64,000 nt of DNA from Heterotrichella gracilis (Eukaryota > Sar > Xanthophyceae > Tribonematales > Xanthonemataceae), in contig JAULBX010013983.1 of the NCBI GenBank assembly GCA_032358255.1, forward strand, positions 1 through 64,000, in the 5' to 3' direction. Position numbers and translations under genes: made by a program. This document shows, piece by piece, positions 61,622-64,000 of the stretch (positions are counted from its first letter, which is position 1; every line of letters starts with the position of its first letter). The notes below the pieces were generated by a model. It saw only the letters and a program-made list of their open reading frames with translations. It did no database searches and was not told where the DNA came from.

Positions 61622-64000
61622 ATGCAACTGTCATTTCCTGCCATACACAAGCTCGGCGTGCCATTTGCTTGCAACAAACGGTGTGCTCCTCGCCCTACCA
61701 GCTGTAGCCACAGGGGCCGACACAACTCCGGCACCACACGACGCACTCCACGCCTTATATCGGTCGCTGCACGAGCGGAAAACATGAGCGACCTGGATGA
61801 GTCGCTGGCGAGGCAGCTGCAGGTGCAGTTCACTTGGGTACTGTAGTGTACATGCACATATGCATGGGATTCAATCATCTAAAAACAACGATTGGACGGG
61901 GGCAGTAAAACGGGGTTTGGGAAGGGGAGATTGGAGCAGGATGGGCACACGCTTTGTTGAACCCCGTTGAGGTGTAGCGTCCACAGTGGCATCCAAGGGC
62001 ATTGCCATATGCACAGGCAATACACTTCCACCCTCCCTGCTCCTTGACAACACCTTGCACTGGACAATGCACCGCAAACATTTGCCCGCATCTCATTCCA
62101 TATGTTTTTTATTTGGTGCGCCCGAAACATGTGGCTTTGATCACCCACGCACCCTCTCACCCTCACCCTTGCCTTCTGCCAGCTGGAGGAGCAGGCGGGT
62201 GCTGCCATGCTGCGAGGGGTGAGCCGCCCGGAGCAGGAGTTTGCAGGCAGGCTGCAGGCGCACGCACTGGGGGTGCTCCAGGTGGGTGAGGTGGGGGTTG
62301 GGGAGGGGGGAGTCATCAGGTGGGGGTTGGGGGCGCATTGCCTGGGTGGCGTGTATGCCTCATCCACAAAGAAGGGTTGCTCGTACAGTAGGGTTCAGGC
62401 AACAGTTTGATCCTCCCACGGCGCAGATACATGCATATGCGGGGCCCGCCATGCCATGGCGTTCCGATGGGGAAGCGCAGGGCTGCTGGTCGGCAAGCTT
62501 CCGTGCGGGTTACACAGGGTTATGGGGTTTAGGGTTTATGCGCATGTCCAGGTCTGCCCAGCGAATGCCACGTGGCTGTGACCAGATCAGGATGAGTTGA
62601 CTAACGCCAATGCCAAGGACCAGGATGCCAAGGGCATACGCATGCCTTGCCAAGGGCCCCCTCGCCGCATTCCTTTCAGATGGAGTACAATAGGGCTAGA
62701 AAAAATAATAAAATAGAATAAGGCTCTTTGTTTGCGTCAGATCCAACCAACTCCAATCTCTTGTTTTCCCGCAGTATGATGACCCCTTGAAGCAAGCCCT
62801 TGCCCTCAGCGTGCTCCCACTGGACAGGCTGGAGGCACAGGCGGAACAGGCTGTGGAGGTGAGCGGCACCATAGGAGAGGTTCAACCTGCCGCCATTAAA
62901 CATTGTCCCACCTGTGATCGACAAGGTTCCGCCTGTGGCGACTAAAAATACCACTTGTGGTCGCTCCGGTGCCGCCTGTGGCTATTGAAATACCACCTGA
63001 GGTTAATGCGCTTATGCCTGGAGCCATTGGAAATTCCACCTGTGGTTGCTGAGGTTTCGCCTGTGGGGCGCTGAGGTTCCGCCTGTGGCCCGCAGGTGAG
63101 CTGCGCCATGGGGGAGGTTCCGCCTGTGGCCAGAGAGGATGGCCTGGCTCGGGCGCTGCTGGCGTGGTTCAAGGCAGACTTCTTCAAATGGGTGCGTGTG
63201 CATGCCTGGGGAACCCAAAACCCTACTAATCTGGGGAAAACCCTGGTGAATGCTACATGGCACCGGGCGGCACAGGGAGGGTTGCATGGGGATAAAGTCA
63301 TCAAAAAAGAAGGGGGAGTGGAAGGCTACATTACTGGTTTAAAGCACATCTGTGTACCAATTCTCCCCGCATTTTTTATGCTTGTCATTGCTACCGGCTT
63401 TCCTCCCCATGCACCCCCCGTGTATGTCCCCCCCTTGTGTCCCCCCCATGTGAACCCTTGTCTCCCCTTACTTTCCTCCCCTTTTTTCCCCACCAGGTTG
63501 ACCAGCCCCCCTGTGACTATTGCGGCCATGGGGCCACCCAAGGGGGGGCCGGTGCGGCGCCCAGCGGGGAGGAGAGGGAGCATGGGGCTAGCAGGGTGGA
63601 GCTGTACAGATGCGGGCAGTGCGGGAACACCACGCGGTAAGTGTGTGGGTTGGGTGGTGGAGGGGTGCAGAGCGGGGACACAACGCGGTGGGTGGTGTGT
63701 GGGTGGTGGTGGGAGAGGGAGGGGGGGTGCGGGGACACAACTCGGTGGGTGGTGGTGGGGGTGGTGGGGAAGAGGGGGAGGAAGGATGGTGGTGTACAGA
63801 TGCGGCCAGTGCGGGAACACCACGTGGTGGGGTGGTGCGGTGTGGAAGACGAAGGAAGATGATGACAATATTTATCAGTTTATATGAAATGATATGGAAT
63901 CATGTGAAATAACATGAAAATAGTTCATTTTTTCTAAATAAAAACTGCGTTTCTCCCCACAGGTTTCCGCGCTACAACGACCCCGCCAAGCTGCTCGAAA
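61622..64000 (+). CDS. Peptide:N-glycanase (PNGase), first six exons, cut by window end
   Basis: Exons 61622-61822, 62183-62281, 62775-62858, 63096-63191, 63497-63636 and 63963-64000+ join in phase. The enzyme removes N-glycans from misfolded glycoproteins exported from the ER, normally in the cytosol. Identification rests on LARALLAWFKADFFKWV, the zinc pair CDYCG...CGQCGN, the linking HGASRVELYRCG and RFPRYNDPAKLLE, a run typical of the transglutaminase-like core. The catalytic Cys-His-Asp lie beyond the window. The first 50 residues (Arg/Ser/His-rich, few acids, PRLISVAARAENM) look like an organelle presequence, odd for this enzyme; an internal start at MSDLDESLARQLQ (ATG near 61784) would give an ordinary cytosolic form. 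Repeats of 'ggttccgcctgtgg' fill intron 3, and the end of exon 5 is echoed at 63788-63828. Confidence 0.88.
62870..63095. repeat. Degenerate minisatellite 'gaggttccgcctgtgg' in PNGase intron 3
   Basis: About ten diverged 15-35 bp units. The phrase also forms the start of exon 4 ('gaggttccgcctgtggcc' at 63113-63130). 62855-62890 resembles 63092-63130, so the intron appears to have grown by duplication of the exon 4 start. Confidence 0.85.
63788..63828 (+). repeat. Decayed copy of PNGase exon 5 end
   Basis: 'ggtgtacagatgcggccagt' then 'gcgggaacaccacgtgg' mirrors 63601-63638 with few changes. Confidence 0.9.

Overview
The window looks like nuclear DNA of a green alga, most likely a flagellate chlorophyte of the Chlamydomonas/Haematococcus type (lineage inferred, no search run). 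The reasons are genes split by many short GT-AG introns whose phases join exactly, a very proline-rich extracellular protein fused to a polycystin-type channel, and TTTAGGG-type telomere-like heptamers scattered through introns and spacers.

Layout. 0.9-5.8 kb (-): a complete nine-exon CTP synthase. 6.4-11.9 kb (+): an AT-richer, virus- or transposon-like block with a BRO-N/GIY-YIG-like protein, a spliced Crypton-like tyrosine recombinase and three short virus-like ORFs. The BRO protein and the recombinase appear to share a C-terminal domain. 11.8-12.8 kb (-): decayed retrotransposon gag. 14.2-15.7 kb (-): an unrecognised spliced membrane protein. 17.5-18.5 kb: an inverted pair of interspersed repeats and a foldback element. 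20.0-21.9 kb (+): a short-chain dehydrogenase with a frameshift. 22.4-24.7 kb: remnants of a Ty3/gypsy-type pol and of a non-LTR RNase H. 25.3-25.8 kb (-): a possible small spliced gene. 26.7-32.5 kb (+): a nine-exon secreted multicopper oxidase with a tandem array and a 100-N gap in one intron. 34.6-50.6 kb (+): a 26-exon polycystin-like channel of about 2,900 residues. 51.5-55.5 kb (+): an organelle-targeted sorbitol-dehydrogenase-like enzyme. 57.0-60.9 kb (+): two tandem F-box/LRR genes, at least the second a pseudogene. 61.6-64.0 kb (+): the first six exons of peptide:N-glycanase, running off the window.

Two themes stand out. First, the 6.4-11.9 kb block may be an undescribed mobile element or integrated virus linking a BRO protein to a Crypton-type recombinase. 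Second, nearly every host gene carries decaying copies ('echoes') of its own exon edges in the neighbouring introns, often with TTTAGGG heptamers. Several very short palindromes flanked by 7-12 bp direct repeats look like minimal mobile elements. The host genes are metabolic, secretory or ciliary in type and show no sign of forming a common pathway.
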